NCBI RefSeq assembly: GCF_003731635.1
Contig: NZ_RCUA01000009.1
Coordinates: 1-34,578, forward strand
From: Marisediminitalea oceani
GTDB lineage: Bacteria > Pseudomonadota > Gammaproteobacteria > Enterobacterales > Alteromonadaceae
Direction of reading: 5' to 3'
Length of the DNA stretch: 34,578 bases
How positions within the stretch are numbered: the first letter of the stretch is position 1; each line of letters opens with the position of its first letter. Below, piece after piece: positions 9,892 through 19,544 of the stretch. Below the pieces are notes generated by a model that worked only from the letters and a program-made list of their open reading frames with translations, was not told where the DNA came from and made no database searches. The translations under genes and the position numbers were made by a program.

Positions 9892-10968
9892 TTATGGCTG
9901 GGCGACAATGTTGCCGGTTCGAACCATGTCACTGGCCCGGGTGATAATGCCGTAACTGGCATTCGTGAAGGTGCTGAAGATAATCAGCTCACCTACTTTT
10001 AAAGCGGGCTGATGAACCGTACTGCCATCATCGAAAACACTTACAACCACTTTGCTTTCGGTTGAATATTTTGGCTCGTCACCATCAATGATCACCGGCC
10101 CCTGCTGATAAATGCCCATTACAGTGCCCGGCTCAATCTCACCTTCACCCAGGTCGACAATGACTACATCGTATTTACCCAGCAGCTCGTACTGATGCAG
10201 GTTACCCACAATAAACGCACGCTGTGATTCATCCGCTGGTTGCAACGCCATGTCGCCGGCGGTTTTCGGCTCACCGTAGAGTAACTTGTCACCACGCTTG
10301 GCTTCTGAATTAGACCCGTCAATTTTTACCAGCCACTCGCCCTCGGCACGGTCTTCTACCATGCTTGCGTCGGCGATATGGTGAATTTGTACACCCAGCT
10401 CGTTGCCATCAAGGTCTTCAATTGTAGATTGCTTGCGGATCACGCGATACTGATCTCTGGCACGGCCGCTGCGACGACTCATTACCAGATCTTCGTTAAC
10501 AAAACGAATGGAGGCATTCTTGTTGCCAAGTAAATGCGGCAGGATTTCGTACTTACCGGCATCGAGGATTTCATGATGCTGAAGGTAAGGTTCGATAACC
10601 GACCAGGGTAACAGGTTTATCGGCTCGCCCTGCTTCACCGTGCGGTTGGCATTGGGTGACAGCGTAACCTGCGTTTTTTGTCTGACAACATCGAGTACCG
10701 GTTCACCGTCGACAATGCGCAGAATGAGCACATCACCCGAATAAATAAGATGAGGGTTCAGAATTTGCGTATTGTTGCGCCACAGTTCCGGCCACAACCA
10801 GGGTTTATCCAGAAAGATACCGGCGATATCCCACAGGGTATCGTTCTTCTTAACCGTATAACGGGTTGGCGCATCGGGTTTGACCTCCAGTGCCAGCGCA
10901 CAACTCGCACCGACCCAAAGCATCAGCCCAGCCAGTATGGCCGCCCATTTTTTTGCAATTTTTAACAT
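9892..10968 (-). CDS. LysM domain envelope protein
   Basis: 358-residue exported protein. The signal peptide covers about residues 1-26 (KKWAAILAGLMLWVGASCAL), followed by one LysM domain at about 36-85 (RYTVKKNDTLWDIAGIFL to YSGDVLIL), which binds peptidoglycan. The rest has no domain I can name, but this LysM protein next to dprA and opposite def is conserved in Vibrio and Alteromonas relatives. The function is unknown; a cell-wall role is inferred. It starts at ATG 10968 and is probably the first gene of the minus-strand block running to hemF. It shares a 202-base divergent control region with def. Confidence 0.85.
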   Translation of the reverse strand: MLKIAKKWAAILAGLMLWVGASCALALEVKPDAPTRYTVKKNDTLWDIAGIFLDKPWLWPELWRNNTQILNPHLIYSGDVLILRIVDGEPVLDVVRQKTQVTLSPNANRTVKQGEPINLLPWSVIEPYLQHHEILDAGKYEILPHLLGNKNASIRFVNEDLVMSRRSGRARDQYRVIRKQSTIEDLDGNELGVQIHHIADASMVEDRAEGEWLVKIDGSNSEAKRGDKLLYGEPKTAGDMALQPADESQRAFIVGNLHQYELLGKYDVVIVDLGEGEIEPGTVMGIYQQGPVIIDGDEPKYSTESKVVVSVFDDGSTVHQPALKVGELIIFSTFTNASYGIITRASDMVRTGNIVAQP

Positions 10969-11170
10969 TATATCCCCTCGCCAGTAACGTCTCGCAGCCA
11001 GCCCTATGCTTGTATTATTAGATCACAATCCCCAATAATTCAGTATAGAAGCGATTAATACTGCATGAAAACGTGCTTTAAGCTAGAATACTGCCTGTTT
11101 AGGCAGGATAAATAGCATCATCGGCCTTAGCGTATAATTCTTAATACAGAAAGAGTGTAAATATCGACAG

Positions 11171-11680
11171 ATGGCAATATTAGACGTATTACAATTCCCC
11201 GACGAGCGCCTTCGTACAGTGGCTAAGCCCATTGATGAAGTCAACAGCGAAATTAAACAACTCGTCGCCGACATGTTTGAAACCATGCGCGAAGAAAAAG
11301 GCATTGGCCTGGCTGCGACGCAGGTTAACAGACACGTGCGCCTGGTAGTCATGGACGTCTCCGAAGAGCAGAACGAACCGCGGGTATTTATTAATCCCGA
11401 AATCGTTAACAAAGAAGGCTCAACCATCAGTGAAGAAGGCTGTTTGTCGGTACCGGGTAACTACGCCAAGGTAGATCGTGCCGAAAAAGTCACGGTAAAA
11501 GCCCTTGATGGCGAAGGCGAACCCTACGAGCTGGAAGCAGATGGCCTGCTGGCGATTTGTATTCAACACGAACTGGATCATCTGGATGGTAAGTTATTTG
11601 TAGATTACTTATCGCCCCTTAAGCGCCAGCGTATTCGCAAGAAACTCGAAAAAGAAGCCCGTCTGGCCGCTAAAGCCTGA
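11171..11680 (+). CDS. def: Peptide deformylase
   Basis: 169-residue Fe2+/metal hydrolase that removes the formyl group from the N-terminal Met of new proteins. All three family motifs are present: [14 protein letters not shown] (metal Cys) and QHELDHLDG (two metal His and catalytic Glu). It is the first gene of def-fmt-rsmB. A TATAAT at 11133-11138 is a possible -10, with no clear -35. A CTGCCT/AGGCAG hairpin lies at 11091-11106. The ribosome-binding site is weak. Confidence 0.97.
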   Translation: MAILDVLQFPDERLRTVAKPIDEVNSEIKQLVADMFETMREEKGIGLAATQVNRHVRLVVMDVSEEQNEPRVFINPEIVNKEGSTISEEGCLSVPGNYAKVDRAEKVTVKALDGEGEPYELEADGLLAICIQHELDHLDGKLFVDYLSPLKRQRIRKKLEKEARLAAKA

Positions 11681-11691
11681 GAGAAAGCCCT

Positions 11692-12657
11692 GTGACCAAG
11701 CCACTGAATATTGTTTTTGCCGGTACGCCGGACTTTGCGGCTACCCATTTAACTGGCTTGCTCAACAGCCAGCATAATGTGATAGCGGTATACACCCAAC
11801 CAGATCGGCCCGCCGGACGTGGCAAGAAGCTTACCCCCAGCGCCACCAAACAGGTGGCCGAGGCGCACAATATCCCGGTATACCAACCGGCTTCCTTAAA
11901 AAACGAAGAAGCCCAACAAGAACTCGCCGCACTTAAGCCGGATATTATGGTAGTAGTCGCCTACGGTTTACTGTTGCCCAAGGCGGTTCTGGATATACCG
12001 GCGCGGGGCTGTATTAACGTACATGGCTCTATCTTGCCACGCTGGCGTGGTGCAGCGCCTATTCAGCGCAGCATCTGGGCTGGTGATAAAGAAACCGGCG
12101 TCACCATTATGCAAATGGATGAAGGGCTGGATACCGGCGCTATGTTACATATCGCCAGATTACCAATTACCGATTCTGATACCAGCGCTACGCTGTATTC
12201 CAAACTGGCAGACATTGGCCCACAGGCCCTGGTTGACGTACTGGATGATTTTGACTCGCTGAATGCTGAACCGCAACAGGAAGACAGCGCTACCTACGCT
12301 AAGAAGCTCAGTAAAGAAGAAGCGTTTCTTAACTGGCAGGAGCCGGCCGAACAATTAAGCCGCAACGTAAGGGCATTCAACCCCTGGCCGGTTTGCTGGA
12401 GCCAGGTTAACGGTAAGAATATTAAAGTCTGGCAGGCGTCTGTTAGCGAATATGCCGTCGCCAGTAAAGCTCCCGGCACCATTCTGGCTGCTGATAAATC
12501 AGGAATAGTGGTAGCCACCAGCGATAAAGCGCTGTGTATAGAGCAATTGCAGTTGCCGGGTAAAAAGCCCATGGCCATTCAGGACGTACTCAATGGTTAT
12601 CAGGAATGGTTTGCGGTAGGCAGCGTGTTGCCCTGTGAGCCTGAGCAATCACAATGA
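11692..12657 (+). CDS. fmt: Methionyl-tRNA formyltransferase
   Basis: 321-residue enzyme that formylates initiator Met-tRNA using 10-formyl-tetrahydrofolate, the partner reaction to deformylase. The N-terminal domain has [12 protein letters not shown], the active-site Asn/His segment [20 protein letters not shown] and the Asp in [10 protein letters not shown]. The C-terminal tRNA-binding domain starts at about residue 205. It starts with GTG at 11692, 11 bases after def, and its stop overlaps the rsmB start by four bases (ATGA), which indicates translational coupling. Confidence 0.97.
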   Translation: MTKPLNIVFAGTPDFAATHLTGLLNSQHNVIAVYTQPDRPAGRGKKLTPSATKQVAEAHNIPVYQPASLKNEEAQQELAALKPDIMVVVAYGLLLPKAVLDIPARGCINVHGSILPRWRGAAPIQRSIWAGDKETGVTIMQMDEGLDTGAMLHIARLPITDSDTSATLYSKLADIGPQALVDVLDDFDSLNAEPQQEDSATYAKKLSKEEAFLNWQEPAEQLSRNVRAFNPWPVCWSQVNGKNIKVWQASVSEYAVASKAPGTILAADKSGIVVATSDKALCIEQLQLPGKKPMAIQDVLNGYQEWFAVGSVLPCEPEQSQ

Positions 12658-13958
12658 AACTGCCGGCTAAAGTCGACCTTCGCGCCGATACCGCCTGGGT
12701 TATCTTTCAGGTACTGGAACAGGGAAAATCCTCCCGCGAAGCCTTAGCCATAGCTCAGGCCAGACACAGTAAAAAAGATGCCGCCTGGCTACAGGAAATG
12801 GCAATGGGTGTCTTCCGCCACCTGCCACAATTACAGATATGGCTTCGGGAACTGCTCGAGCAGCCCCTTAAGGGCAGTAAGAAGATCCTCGAACATGTAA
12901 TTTTGCTGGGTTTTTATCAGCAGGCTTTTAGCCGCGTGTCTGACCATGCGGCCGTTGCGGCAACGGTTAACGCCGCGGAAGTGCTCGGTGGTAAAGGGCT
13001 TAAAGGACTTATTAACGCCATACTGCGAAACTTCCAGCGTCAGCAGCTGGCCGAACAGGTTAGCGACAACCCCATTATTCAGTCTGGTTTGCCTAAGTGG
13101 CTCTACAAACGCCTTGCGAATGCTTATCCGCAGGAGCTGGAAAGCTTGTTGAGTGGTATGAATCAGCCTGCGCCTATCTGGCTCAGAGTAAACCAGCAGC
13201 AATGTACGCAACCAGACTACTGTAATGCCTTAGCAGAAGCCGATATTCGCTTTGCACTCTCTGAGGCACATCCGCATGCCGTGATCCTGCTCGACCGAAC
13301 GCCAATAACCACTCTGCCCGGCTTTGCCGAAGGCTGGTTCAGCGTACAGGACGGTGCAGCGCAACTGGCAGCGCCGCTACTTGATGCACAGCCAGGCGAA
13401 CGTATTCTGGATTGTTGTGCAGCCCCCGGTGGTAAGAGTGCACATATTCTGGAACGCACCTCGGGGCTGGCGGAGCTGATTGCTCTGGACAGCGAAGCAT
13501 CCCGTCTTACACGGATGAGCGAAAATTTACAGCGTCTGCAATTACACGCGAACTTAGTTTGCGCCGATGCAGCAGAGGTGGATGGCTGGTGGGACGGCAA
13601 ACCCTTCGACCGCATTCTGTTAGATGCGCCCTGCTCTGCAACGGGCGTTATTCGCCGGCACCCGGACATACGCTGGCTACGCAAGTCAGCCGATATTGAG
13701 GTGCTGCAAGCGCTTCAGTATAAGATTCTGAGCAACCTGTGGCGTACGCTCAAATCCGGCGGCACGTTGGTTTACGCAACCTGCTCTGTACTGCCGGTTG
13801 AAAACAAAGCGCAGATTAGCCGCTTCCTGCAAGAGCACAGCGATGCGCAGTTACTACCAATCCAACCGGGGGAAACCATCGAGCAGCCGGGGCGGCAAAT
13901 TTTGCCCGGCGAGCAACAAATGGATGGTTTCTATTATGCGAGGCTGCTAAAGTCTTAA
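12654..13958 (+). CDS. rsmB: 16S rRNA (cytosine-967-C5) methyltransferase
   Basis: 434-residue protein with an N-terminal NusB-like RNA-binding domain (about 1-140) and a C-terminal SAM methyltransferase. Motifs are [14 protein letters not shown] (SAM loop), [19 protein letters not shown] (PC motif) and [11 protein letters not shown] (TC motif with the catalytic Cys). The product methylates C967 of 16S rRNA. It overlaps fmt by four bases, and the next gene trkA begins 31 bases on. Confidence 0.96.
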   Translation: MKLPAKVDLRADTAWVIFQVLEQGKSSREALAIAQARHSKKDAAWLQEMAMGVFRHLPQLQIWLRELLEQPLKGSKKILEHVILLGFYQQAFSRVSDHAAVAATVNAAEVLGGKGLKGLINAILRNFQRQQLAEQVSDNPIIQSGLPKWLYKRLANAYPQELESLLSGMNQPAPIWLRVNQQQCTQPDYCNALAEADIRFALSEAHPHAVILLDRTPITTLPGFAEGWFSVQDGAAQLAAPLLDAQPGERILDCCAAPGGKSAHILERTSGLAELIALDSEASRLTRMSENLQRLQLHANLVCADAAEVDGWWDGKPFDRILLDAPCSATGVIRRHPDIRWLRKSADIEVLQALQYKILSNLWRTLKSGGTLVYATCSVLPVENKAQISRFLQEHSDAQLLPIQPGETIEQPGRQILPGEQQMDGFYYARLLKS

Positions 13959-13989
13959 TAACCAAGATTAAAAATACCTTACAACGACG

Positions 13990-15369
13990 ATGAAAATTAT
14001 CATCCTTGGCGCAGGACAGGTTGGCGGCACACTGGCTGAAAACCTAGTAGGCGAAAAAAACGAAATCACGGTGATCGATTCCGATCCCGTTATCCTGCGT
14101 GCCTTGCAGGACCGCCTCGATCTGCAGGTTGTAACCGGTGTTGGTTCCCACCCTGATGTACTGCGTAAAGCAGGTGCCGAAGATGCCGACATGCTGATTG
14201 CTGTGACCAACAGTGACGAAAGTAACATGCTGGCCTGTCAGGTGGCTTACAGTCTGTTTAAAACCCCAACCAAAATAGCCCGGGTCCGCTCCGAGCAATA
14301 CATCATTTACCAGGAACAACTGTACAAGCAGCAGGACATTCCGGTTGATCATATTATTGCCCCGGAACAGCTGGTAACACAGGCCATTAAGCGCCTGATT
14401 GATTACCCCGGCGCTCTGCAGGTAGTGGAATTTGCTGAAGGCAAAGCCAGCCTGGTAGCGGTAAAAGCCTATTACGGCGGTTTGCTGGTAGGCCATGCCC
14501 TATCTGCTCTAAAAGAACATATGCCCAATGTGGAAACCCGGGTGGCGGCCATTTACCGCCGCGGCAAACCTATCCGGCCGCTGGGTACCACCGTTATAGA
14601 AGCCGATGATGAAGTGTTTTTTATTGCCGCCACCAAGCACATTCGTGCCGTAATGAGCGAGCTGCAAAAACTGGAGTCGAGCTATAAACGCATCATGATT
14701 GCCGGTGGTGGCTTAATTGGTGCTGGTCTGGCTAAGCGCCTGGAGCACAATCACAACGTTAAGCTCATCGAGTACAGCCCGGAACGAGCGCAGTATTTAT
14801 CTGCCCATCTGGATAAAACCATTGTGTTCAGCGGCGATGCCTCCGACTCTACACTGTTGAGTGAAGAAGGCGTAGAACAGGTTGATGCGTTTATTGCCGT
14901 CACCAACGACGATGAAGCAAATATTATGTCGGCCATGCTGGCTAAACGGATGGGCGCGCAAAAAGCCATGGTGCTGATCCAACGCAGCGCCTATGTGGAT
15001 CTGGTGCAGGGCGGCGAAATCGATATCGCCTTCTCCCCTCAGCAAGCCACCATCTCAGCTTTGCTTACTCATGTTCGCCGCGGGGATATAGTTAATGTGT
15101 ACTCACTTCGCCGTGGTGCCGCAGAAGCTATAGAAGCCATCGCCCATGGTGATAAAAATACGTCGAAAGTGGTAGGCCGTGAAATCGGCGATATAAAATT
15201 ACCTCCCGGCACCACTATTGGTGCTATTGTGCGTGAGGAGCAGGTTATCATTGCGCACAGCGATACCGTGATAGAAGCCAACGACCACGTCATTTTGTTT
15301 TTGGTTGATAAAAAATATATCAATGATGTGGAGCGTTTGTTCCAGCCGAGCGCATTCTTTTTTGGCTAA
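13990..15369 (+). CDS. trkA: Trk potassium uptake system NAD-binding subunit TrkA
   Basis: 459-residue cytoplasmic regulator of the Trk K+ transporter. It has two RCK halves, each with a Rossmann NAD-binding fold and a TrkA_C domain. The glycine-rich loops are [15 protein letters not shown] (residues 3-17) and [15 protein letters not shown] (about 237-251). It binds NAD(H)/ATP and gates TrkH, which is encoded nearby but on the other strand, so the two are not in one operon here. The length is normal. It is the last gene of def-fmt-rsmB-trkA; no clear terminator is seen after it. Confidence 0.96.
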   Translation: MKIIILGAGQVGGTLAENLVGEKNEITVIDSDPVILRALQDRLDLQVVTGVGSHPDVLRKAGAEDADMLIAVTNSDESNMLACQVAYSLFKTPTKIARVRSEQYIIYQEQLYKQQDIPVDHIIAPEQLVTQAIKRLIDYPGALQVVEFAEGKASLVAVKAYYGGLLVGHALSALKEHMPNVETRVAAIYRRGKPIRPLGTTVIEADDEVFFIAATKHIRAVMSELQKLESSYKRIMIAGGGLIGAGLAKRLEHNHNVKLIEYSPERAQYLSAHLDKTIVFSGDASDSTLLSEEGVEQVDAFIAVTNDDEANIMSAMLAKRMGAQKAMVLIQRSAYVDLVQGGEIDIAFSPQQATISALLTHVRRGDIVNVYSLRRGAAEAIEAIAHGDKNTSKVVGREIGDIKLPPGTTIGAIVREEQVIIAHSDTVIEANDHVILFLVDKKYINDVERLFQPSAFFFG

Positions 15370-15599
15370 ATATCGTCCAGTTTGCTTGCAATACACTACT
15401 AAACTGATAGATTTTACAGTGTTGTGATGTTATTCAGGATGTTTAATCTTCGCTAAGGAGTATGGCGAATTACAACGGTTTTCCTCGTTTATACAACACC
15501 GTTGCCGGTGAGGTTAAGTATATAATCACTAGAACGTTTTTACTGAAACGTGATACCCCATCGGTTTCCTTAATTGTTAGTATTATATGAGAGGGATCC

Positions 15600-16955
15600 G
15601 TGAAAACTATCAATTCAAAGGTTGTAAAACCGTTCAAGCAAACCCCTATTAAATCACTGAAACTGTTAACTATTGCCAGCGCTTTGGCTTTTCAAACGGC
15701 ATGTATGTCGACCAACCCGATGATGGGCGGTAGTGACAGCACCGTTACCGGCGCCGCTGGTGGTGCAAATGCATCGGAAAACAATACTGCTCTGGAAAAA
15801 TGCGATACCCCACTGGGTACCGCTTCGATATTTGAAGACACGACCTTGCCCTGGTGGCAGGATTACCGCAGAACCTACCCTAAAGTCGGTAGTACAGTTC
15901 CTATACTTCGCCTGATGATTCAGCAATCAAACTGCTTTGTTATTGTTGAGCGTGGCCGGGCAATGAACGCGATGAACAGAGAGCGTCAGCTAATGCAATC
16001 AGGTCAGCTGCGCAGCACCAGTAACATTGGTGCAGGTCAGATGGTTGCCGCCGATTACACGGTAAGTCCGGAAATCATGTTTGCCGAAAAAACGGCCTCA
16101 GGAAAAGCTATCGGTGGTGCGTTACTGGGCGGCCTGGGTTCCCTTGTGGGTGGAGCTTTTGACAAAAACGAAGCTGCCACCACATTAATGCTAATCGATA
16201 ACCGCTCAGGTGTGCAGCTCTCGTCCTCGTACGGTTCATCGTCGAACTATGATTTTGGCATGTTTGCCGGCATGTTTGGTGGAGGCGTTGGCGGTGCAGG
16301 TGGCGCTTACTCTAAGACACCCGAAGGAAAAATGCTGACAACCGCATTCGCCGACTCGTTTAATAACATGGTGAAAGCTCTGAGAAACTATAAAGCTCAG
16401 GAAGTCGAAGGAGGCCTTGGAAACGGTGGCTCTCTATCGGTGAGTGGTGCACAGGACGCTAAGCCACAAACCCAGCCAATTCCTCAGGAGCCAAGCCCGC
16501 CGCTGGTATCAACAGCGGTTTATGTGGAGCCTACGCCAGCATCGACTTCTGTGAATAGAAGTAAAAGCTATAACTTTGATATAGACGAATATGACGAAGA
16601 TGCTTTTAATCAGTATTTTGAATGGCTTAAAAATACCGGCCCGTTAGTAACGGCATTTGCCAGCTTTGATCCTGAAAATAACAGCAATGCATTTGGCGGT
16701 ATGTCCATTTCTTCGGTTGCAACAATGCTTCTTGGTCAACTGGATACTTATCGTATCGAGTTAGAGGCCTGGCCGTATGAAGCTAGAGCTGAAGCCTGGC
16801 GTGTTATGGGAAAACGTATCGAGAGCCACAGCAAAATATTCGAACGGAATCGTCAAATGGCGTTGAAAAACGAACGGTTATCAGAAGACGTTCGTTATAT
16901 GATTTCTGATATCCAGCTTGTTACCAAGGAAAACTTATTTCCTGAAGGTATCTAA
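15600..16955 (+). CDS. CsgG/HfaB-like lipoprotein
   Basis: 451-residue exported protein with an N-terminal signal (about residues 18-35) ending in LAFQTACMST. Cys35 could be a lipidation site, though Gln at -3 is not a standard lipobox. The middle resembles the CsgG/HfaB family: a core block around FVIVERGRAMNAMNRER, QMVAADYTVSPEIMFAEK, a glycine-rich GGALLGGLGSLVGG stretch, then LMLIDNRSGVQL. CsgG proteins form outer-membrane secretion channels, but no curli partner genes are nearby. The C-terminal 130 residues, after a Pro/Gln-rich linker, are not recognised. It starts with GTG at 15600, with AGAGGG upstream. A TATAAT lies at about 15521-15526. Its stop overlaps the trkH stop. Confidence 0.75.
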   Translation: MKTINSKVVKPFKQTPIKSLKLLTIASALAFQTACMSTNPMMGGSDSTVTGAAGGANASENNTALEKCDTPLGTASIFEDTTLPWWQDYRRTYPKVGSTVPILRLMIQQSNCFVIVERGRAMNAMNRERQLMQSGQLRSTSNIGAGQMVAADYTVSPEIMFAEKTASGKAIGGALLGGLGSLVGGAFDKNEAATTLMLIDNRSGVQLSSSYGSSSNYDFGMFAGMFGGGVGGAGGAYSKTPEGKMLTTAFADSFNNMVKALRNYKAQEVEGGLGNGGSLSVSGAQDAKPQTQPIPQEPSPPLVSTAVYVEPTPASTSVNRSKSYNFDIDEYDEDAFNQYFEWLKNTGPLVTAFASFDPENNSNAFGGMSISSVATMLLGQLDTYRIELEAWPYEARAEAWRVMGKRIESHSKIFERNRQMALKNERLSEDVRYMISDIQLVTKENLFPEGI

Positions 16956-18403
16956 CCGCGCCAGAACGTAGGCGAGAACAATACCAGTAGGGAAAAGACT
17001 TCCAGTCGACCAAACAGCATGGCGGTAACCAATAACCACTTACCGCCATCGCTGACATCGGCAAAGGTACCTGCAACCGAACCCAGCCCCGGGCCAAGGT
17101 TGTTTAAGGTAGCGGCTGTCGCAGTGAAAGCAGTAATATTATCCAGCCCGGTAGCAATCAAACCTATCATAATCACCACAAAAACTATCGCGTAGGCAGA
17201 GAAAAAGCCCCATACCGCTTCGACTACCCTGTCTGGCATCGCCCGTTCCCCGAGCTTAACAGAGTAAACAGCCTTTGGGTGGATCAGCCGGTCGATTTCC
17301 CGTTTGCCTTGCAGAAACAGCAGATAGACGCGGATCACTTTGAGACCGCCACCGGTGGAGCCGGCGCAGCCACCAATGAAGCTGGAAAAAATCAGCAGGA
17401 TAGGCAGAAATGACGGCCAGTTTGCAAAGTCGGTGGTAGCGAATCCGGCAGTAGTACTAATCGATACGGCCTGGATAACGGCCTGATCCAAAGCTTCCTC
17501 GGCGTCGCTGAAGTGATTGTGAAAGACCAGCACCATAAAACACACGCTGATCAGTGCCGCCTGAATAAACAGGAAGGCCTTTAATTCCGGATCCTGCCAG
17601 TATCCTTTTAATGTCCGGCCGCTGGCCGCAGCGTAATGCAGCGAAAAGTTAAAGGCGGCGATAATCAAAAACAGTGCACAAATGGCGTTAACCACCGGGC
17701 TATCAAAATAACCCAGGCTGGCATCGTGAGTAGAAAACCCACCAATGGCAATGGTCGAAAAGGAATGGCAGATGGCGTCGAACCAGTTCATCCCGGCGAA
17801 CCAGTAAGCCAGTGTGCACGCAGTGGTCAGTGATAAATAGATATACCAGAGATGCTTGGCAGTATCGGCGATCCGTGGGGTCATTTTAGAGTCTTTCACC
17901 GGCCCGGGGGTTTCGGCCCGGTACAGCTGCATTCCCCCTACGCCCAGGATAGGCAGAATAGCCACCGCCAGCACGATGATCCCCATACCGCCCAGCCACT
18001 GTAGTTGCTGGCGGTAAAACTGTACAGAGTGGGGCAGAAAATCAATCCCTTCAATCACCGTTGCCCCGGTGGTAGTTAAGCCCGAAAACGATTCAAAAAA
18101 CGCATCGGTTACGGTCATAGAAGGTTGTTCAAGAAGAATAAACGGAATAGCACCGAAACTGGCCAGTACCGACCAGAATAACACCACAATCAAAAAGCCT
18201 TCACGGGCTCTTAAGTCCTGGCGATGACTGCGATTGGGATACCAGAACGCGCAACCGGTCAGAATACACAGTATAAAGGCCAGGAAAAATGGCAAGCCAC
18301 TACCGTCTTCGTAAATCAGAGAAACGATCGCTGGTGGGATCATAGTGACTGAAAACAGTGCAACCAGTAACCCTAAAATACGAATGATAGCGCGATAATG
18401 CAT
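16952..18403 (-). CDS. trkH: Trk potassium uptake protein TrkH
   Basis: 483-residue inner-membrane K+ translocation subunit. Four pore loops can be picked out: FSGLTTTGATVIEG, FSTIAIGGFSTHDAS, VSISTTAGFATTDF and AATLNNLGPGLGSV; each holds the filter glycine. The many hydrophobic segments fit the usual ten-helix TrkH plan. GCAGSTGGGLKVIR is the conserved cytoplasmic-side motif. It works with TrkA (13990-15369), but here it is transcribed towards it. Its TAG stop overlaps the TAA stop of the CsgG-like gene, so the two transcripts must overlap at their 3' ends. Confidence 0.96.
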   Translation of the reverse strand: MHYRAIIRILGLLVALFSVTMIPPAIVSLIYEDGSGLPFFLAFILCILTGCAFWYPNRSHRQDLRAREGFLIVVLFWSVLASFGAIPFILLEQPSMTVTDAFFESFSGLTTTGATVIEGIDFLPHSVQFYRQQLQWLGGMGIIVLAVAILPILGVGGMQLYRAETPGPVKDSKMTPRIADTAKHLWYIYLSLTTACTLAYWFAGMNWFDAICHSFSTIAIGGFSTHDASLGYFDSPVVNAICALFLIIAAFNFSLHYAAASGRTLKGYWQDPELKAFLFIQAALISVCFMVLVFHNHFSDAEEALDQAVIQAVSISTTAGFATTDFANWPSFLPILLIFSSFIGGCAGSTGGGLKVIRVYLLFLQGKREIDRLIHPKAVYSVKLGERAMPDRVVEAVWGFFSAYAIVFVVIMIGLIATGLDNITAFTATAATLNNLGPGLGSVAGTFADVSDGGKWLLVTAMLFGRLEVFSLLVLFSPTFWRG

Positions 18404-18493
18404 TATAGTATGTTGGCTATTCTTTATGTTATTGAATTGATGCAGCTCTCACTATATAGCGAAAGCTACATACAACCAAGAGACACTTCAGTA

Positions 18494-19150
18494 TTACGAC
18501 TGCATTGCAAACACTGCCTGCACCATCTTATCAAGCCCTTCCCCTACTTCCAGCAGGTTCTGGCCAAGCATATAGGCAGGCGTTGTAACCAGTTTAGCTT
18601 CGCTATCAATAATAACCTCGGTCACTGCGCAGTTTTGGTGTTTGATGCCAAATTGCTCCAACGCTTCTGCGGTACCGGCATCATTACCAATGGTCAGGTT
18701 TACGCTGTTGCCATACACCTTTGCAGCCAGCGCCGGCGCAATGCAGGCATAGGCAGCCGGTTTTCCGGCATCGGCAAAAGCTTTACAAACTGTCAGTACA
18801 TCAGCGTCAAAATCGCAATCAGCACCATCTACCGCGAAGGTGCACAGATTTTTAGCCGCGCCAAAGCCGCCCGGTAAAATTAACAAATCAAAGTCGTCAA
18901 CATTGCACTCCGTTACGGCCTTAACCTCGCCCCGGGTTATACGGGCAGACTCCACCAGTACGTTACGTGATTCCCCTTCTGCCACTTCTCCTGTCAGGTG
19001 ATTAATAACGTGCAGCTGCGGCTTGTCCGGAGCAAAACACTGGTAACTGCCACCGTGTTTTAGAATACTTTGCAGCGTTAACACGGACTCATGAATTTCG
19101 GCGCCGTCGTAAACGCCACACCCGCTCAGAATTACTGCTACTTTTTTCAT
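18494..19150 (-). CDS. elbB: ElbB family glyoxalase / isoprenoid biosynthesis protein
   Basis: 218-residue member of the DJ-1/PfpI superfamily, ElbB type. Motifs are ILSGCGVYDGAEIHE at the N-terminus, LILPGGFGAAKNLCTFA, and YACIAPALAAKVYG with the nucleophile-elbow Cys. E. coli ElbB has weak glyoxalase activity and was linked to isoprenoid synthesis; its real role is unclear. The start at ATG 19150 (MKKVAVILSG) has GGAG eight bases upstream and is preferred over the ATG at 19195. It is divergent from polA across a 394-base gap. Confidence 0.92.
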   Translation of the reverse strand: MKKVAVILSGCGVYDGAEIHESVLTLQSILKHGGSYQCFAPDKPQLHVINHLTGEVAEGESRNVLVESARITRGEVKAVTECNVDDFDLLILPGGFGAAKNLCTFAVDGADCDFDADVLTVCKAFADAGKPAAYACIAPALAAKVYGNSVNLTIGNDAGTAEALEQFGIKHQNCAVTEVIIDSEAKLVTTPAYMLGQNLLEVGEGLDKMVQAVFAMQS

Positions 19151-19308
19151 GATCTTGTCTCCATACTGTGTCTTTTCTGGCTTATGCAATTTCATTTTAT
19201 GAATTGCCTTTAACCAATAAAAATTTTATCAACCAAAACTAGGATTTCTACTGGTATATGCTAAATTATCCTTTGCACCAGCGCCTGCCTAAATAATAGA
19301 CAGTTTGG

Positions 19309-19474
19309 TTATCCACAATAATATATGGAAATAATAAAGCAGGATAGAGTCTGCAAAACTTTTATTTTTCCCTTACTTTTCATAAAGATCTGCTACCAAT
19401 ATCGTAGCGATCTGATCGCGCCGTTTTCACGTTGATCACATTAGATCACAAAGTTATCCACAACCATTGGGATC
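19309..19474 (+). promoter_or_regulatory. polA upstream region with two DnaA boxes and a GATC cluster
   Basis: The gap 19196-19544 has no gene. It holds two copies of the consensus DnaA box TTATCCACA (19309-19317 and 19454-19462). Six GATC sites lie within 88 bp (starts at 19387, 19409, 19414, 19434, 19444 and 19471). The direct repeat GATCACA (19434-19440, 19444-19450) lies just before the second DnaA box. DnaA has been reported to affect polA expression in E. coli; its role here is inferred. No clear -35/-10 pair for polA was found. Confidence 0.7.
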
Positions 19475-19544
19475 GCAGTAGTAGCCATCGCCATAGGTGT
19501 ATGGCATGCTTCGCCACAGACCATAGCAAGAGAAGATTTTAATC

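Noticed and set aside
13217..13684. 155-residue frame opposite rsmB
   Set aside because: Antisense shadow of a strongly conserved gene; its Ser/Arg/Cys-rich composition is typical of such shadows.
15462..15590. 42-codon frame (MANYNGFPRLYNTVAG) just before the CsgG-like gene, preceded by AAGGAG
   Set aside because: The AAGGAG is only one base from the ATG, too close to work as a ribosome-binding site. No conserved features are visible, so it is not strong enough to list as a gene.
18398..18877. 159-residue frame on the plus strand
   Set aside because: Antisense to elbB, which has clear family motifs and a good ribosome-binding site.
19425..19450. CRP site suspected from repeated ATCACA upstream of polA
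   Set aside because: No TGTGA partner at six-base spacing exists; the repeats are direct, not inverted.
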